Origin: DASUPK01 sp036377415
Lineage (GTDB): Bacteria; Actinomycetota; Thermoleophilia; Solirubrobacterales; 70-9
Length of the DNA: 24,780 bases
Reading direction: 5' to 3'
Assembly: GCA_036377415.1 (NCBI GenBank)
Contig: DASUYK010000081.1
Coordinates: 1 to 24,780, forward strand
Part shown: positions 23,363-24,780 of the stretch, piece by piece
How positions within the stretch are numbered: the stretch's first letter is position 1
Layout of the letters: every line of letters starts with the position of its first letter
Made by a program: the position numbers and the translations under genes
The notes under the pieces: model-generated
The model's input: only the letters and a program-made list of their open reading frames with translations
The model's database searches: none
What the model was told of the DNA's origin: nothing

Positions 23363-23818
23363 ATGGCCGTCGCGCAGCCTCCTGAGCAGCTGGAAGAGCT
23401 TGAGCACGTGGACGAGATACTGCTGCAAGAGCTGCAGCGCGTGGACGAGCTTCTGCTGGAAGAGCTGGAGCGCGTAGACAAGATGCTCCTGCGGATGGCG
23501 GCCGCAATCGACCAGTTGCCGGAGCGAGTCGCCTCGGCCGTTAGGAGGGAGCAGCTCGGGTCTGTGCCAGGCAATGGGACGAGAGCAGCCGAACCAGCGC
23601 GGAGCCGGGCGTCCACTCGACCGTTCGACCCTTATGGGGAGGACGGGGTCGAGGCGGCCGAGTCAGCGGCTAGGCAGGTGGCCAGGAAGGTGCAGAGCTG
23701 GGTAGCAGCTTATGCCCCAGACCGGGAGGCGCTCGGATTGGCGACCCTCTCGCTGGCGGTCGCCTTGCTTGCTACCGCCATCGCTCTGATCGGCTTGGTC
23801 GTTGCTGTCGTGCACTAG
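23363..23818 (+). CDS. Coiled-coil protein with three 11-residue repeats and C-terminal membrane anchor
   Basis: A 151-residue protein I cannot name. After a short start, residues 12-44 are three tandem 11-residue units (ELEHVDEILLQ, ELQRVDELLLE, ELERVDKMLLR), a hendecad coiled coil. A basic, Pro/Ser-rich middle part (about 55-90) follows. Near the end an amphipathic helix (ESAARQVARKVQSWVAAYAP) leads to one membrane segment (LATLSLAVALLATAIALIGLVVAVV). This tail-anchored layout would leave the coiled coil in the cytosol as an oligomerising stalk. The ATG at 23363 is the only good start. Antisense frames over it are low complexity (poly-Ser) and not credible. A structural or scaffolding role is only a guess. 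Confidence 0.7.
   Translation: MAVAQPPEQLEELEHVDEILLQELQRVDELLLEELERVDKMLLRMAAAIDQLPERVASAVRREQLGSVPGNGTRAAEPARSRASTRPFDPYGEDGVEAAESAARQVARKVQSWVAAYAPDREALGLATLSLAVALLATAIALIGLVVAVVH
23396..23494 (+). repeat. Three tandem 33-bp coding repeats
   Basis: Each 33-bp unit encodes one 11-residue coiled-coil turn. The units begin GAGCTTGAGCACGTGGACGA, GAGCTGCAGCGCGTGGACGA and GAGCTGGAGCGCGTAGACAA. DNA similarity is high enough to suggest duplication of a short unit, not only protein-level constraint. Confidence 0.7.
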
Positions 23819-23873
23819 TCCGGGGGAGGACGCCTGCCGGCAGCGCGAAAAAACCGGCGGCGTCGGAGACTAG
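23815..23873. terminator. Hairpin between convergent genes
   Basis: GACGCCTGCCGG (23829-23840) pairs with CCGGCGGCGTC (23854-23864) over 11 bp with one bulged T. The loop contains six A residues. An outer CTAGTC/GACTAG pair (23815-23820 with 23868-23873) extends the structure and overlaps the plus-gene stop. No T-tract follows on either strand, so it may be a bidirectional terminator that works without one. Confidence 0.45.
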
Positions 23874-24121
23874 TCCGGCAGAGGGCTGGCCTCGGTCCAG
23901 CCTTCGAGCGAGCAGACGGGCGGCGCCCCGGTCACCACGGCCTCAGTCGCCCTGTTCGAGAAGCCGGTCGAGCTCGGCGTCCAGCTCGTCACCTCGGGAC
24001 GATGCAGGCGCAGCGCCCGCTCGAGCGCGACCATCGCGGACGTAGAGCCGTCTCGGGTCTTCTCCGAGAGCAGCACGAGCACCTCGTCGCGGGTCAGGAT
24101 CTGTTCCTGCTCGTCAGTCAC
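23870..24121 (-). CDS. Small acidic protein, apparently frameshifted near its C-terminus
   Basis: The GTG start at 24121 has an excellent ribosome binding site (GGGAGGAG, about 7 nt upstream). The first 44 residues (TDEQEQILTRDEVLVLLSEK, then TSAMVALERALRLHRPEV) look like a compact helical domain. In the open frame the protein then changes character, reading VTSWTPSSTGFSNRATEAVV to 83 residues. One base away, the same DNA reads DELDAELDRLLEQGD and stops at 23943, giving a 59-residue helical acidic protein. I consider the second ending original and the open frame the result of a 1-base loss at about 23988-23994, either real or a sequencing error. The function is unknown. Confidence 0.55.
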   Translation of the reverse strand: MTDEQEQILTRDEVLVLLSEKTRDGSTSAMVALERALRLHRPEVTSWTPSSTGFSNRATEAVVTGAPPVCSLEGWTEASPLPD

Positions 24122-24242
24122 CGATATCTCCTCCCATGATTTCCCAGCCTTTTTTCGCAGCCGGTCATCGGCGGTCGGTGAGCGCAGGACCCATCAGGTT
24201 CGACCTCCCCTTCCCCCGCCTCTGAGATGTACGGAGCCGCCG

Positions 24243-24268
24243 GGGTGCCCTCCCCAGCCCGGGCACCC
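24243..24268. other. Inverted repeat, possible terminator
   Basis: GGGTGCCC (24243-24250) and GGGCACCC (24261-24268) form a perfect 8-bp stem with a 10-nt loop. It lies after the SnoaL-like pseudogene and before the small acidic gene on the minus strand. There is no T-tract. The rest of the stretch 24122-24377 shows no gene I can support. Confidence 0.35.
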
Positions 24269-24377
24269 TCGACGACTCCCTGTCCCGCGTTCTCCGGCCG
24301 TAGGGGTTTCAACCGAAGAGAAAGCGGGATCGTCAGATACCCGCAGATGGCGGAGTCGAATTCGAGTGTGCGGAGCA

Positions 24378-24769
24378 TTAACGCGAACTTCATCCAGGAG
24401 AGCAGGCGCCCGTCGCAGATCAGATAACCACCGGATGTGTCTGTCGGTCGGCGTAGACGACCGCGCATTCGCTAAACGAGCCGGTCTCGATTCCGCTTTC
24501 TTTGCCTCTGCCGTGAAAGTGAGACCGGACCACCACGTGATCACCGGCGTCCACGAACTCCTGCGGGTCAAGCTGAAAGTCCTCAAGCGCCTCGTCCAGC
24601 CCCTCCCAAGCGCCTGATCTCCTCCGGGCCTCGACCGGACTCGCCCGGCAAGGACAGGCGGGAGCAGCCACTCGATCTCGGTGTCAAAGGACTGAACGGC
24701 AGTGTTGAAATCGCGCCGGTTCCACGCCTCGATGCTCTCCCGGACGATCTCGACGTTCTCCTCCGACAT
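24378..24769 (-). pseudogene. SnoaL-like (NTF2-fold) protein remnant with several frameshifts
   Basis: The start is typical of a large actinobacterial SnoaL-like family: MSEENVEIVRESIEAWNRRD, then FDTEIEWLLP, with GGGAG upstream of the ATG. The similarity then hops between frames. GPEEIRRL appears in a second frame (about 24610-24630), and WEGLDEALEDFQLDPQEFVD and VVVRSHFHGRGKESGIE through VVYADR in a third (about 24445-24607). HIRWLSDLRRAPALLDE returns to the first frame (about 24385-24439). At least three indels are needed to join these pieces. A TAA in another frame at 24378 may be the old stop. The open frame that continues to 24194 is Arg/Gly-rich noise. Intact members are about 130-residue NTF2-fold proteins of varied function. 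Decay or poor sequence quality are both possible. Confidence 0.75.
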
Positions 24770-24780
24770 CGCCTACTCCC

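Noticed and set aside
23814..23878. 10-bp direct repeat ACTAGTCCGG, 55 bp apart, as a possible attachment site
   Set aside because: It is explained by the outer arms of a hairpin (the core ACTAGT is palindromic), and no integrase or element lies between or beside the copies.

Overview
The window is GC-rich bacterial DNA with tight, overlapping gene junctions (ATGA, GTGA, TGATG). Its gene content points to an actinomycete, most likely Thermoleophilia/Solirubrobacterales: a six-gene mce operon, a group II truncated globin, exported proteins with Gly-Asp-rich calcium-binding-like tails, and an ECF transporter under a cobalamin riboswitch. The lineage is inferred; no rRNA or marker gene is present.

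Left part (1-5.8 kb): a DUF192 gene faces away from a Tag (3-methyladenine glycosylase) and truncated-globin pair, followed by an unrecognised gene. Converging on these, on the minus strand, is a nitroreductase - glpD - Rho-like cluster. The Rho homologue is unusual: its Walker A lysine is arginine and the Q-loop segment is missing.

Centre (5.8-12.4 kb, minus strand): this is the most interesting region. A well-matched cobalamin riboswitch leads five coupled genes: an exported DUF4430-like protein, a DUF4430 lipoprotein, EcfT, a double-ABC EcfA, and a 641-residue protein that joins an ECF S component to an extracytoplasmic alpha/alpha-toroid (prenyltransferase/squalene-cyclase-like repeats) and a final membrane anchor. 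Animal intrinsic factor and transcobalamin consist of an alpha6/alpha6 barrel plus a DUF4430-like beta domain. The operon therefore appears to encode both halves of a transcobalamin-like B12 trap as separate proteins, with the barrel covalently tied to the transporter. B12 specificity is inferred from the riboswitch and the domain homology.

Right part (12.4-22.3 kb, minus strand): a secreted protein with its own strong terminator, then six consecutive mce genes, each with one N-terminal membrane segment, an MCE domain and a long helical region. Neither yrbE permease nor MceG ATPase genes are in the window, so this hexamer set must borrow a permease or have one elsewhere.

Right edge (22.3-24.8 kb): a membrane-anchored unknown, a plus-strand protein with three tandem 11-residue coiled-coil repeats and a C-terminal anchor, a hairpin between convergent genes, a small acidic protein with an apparent 1-base frameshift, and a SnoaL-like pseudogene with about three frameshifts. 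No tRNA, rRNA, CRISPR array, insertion sequence or phage gene was found.
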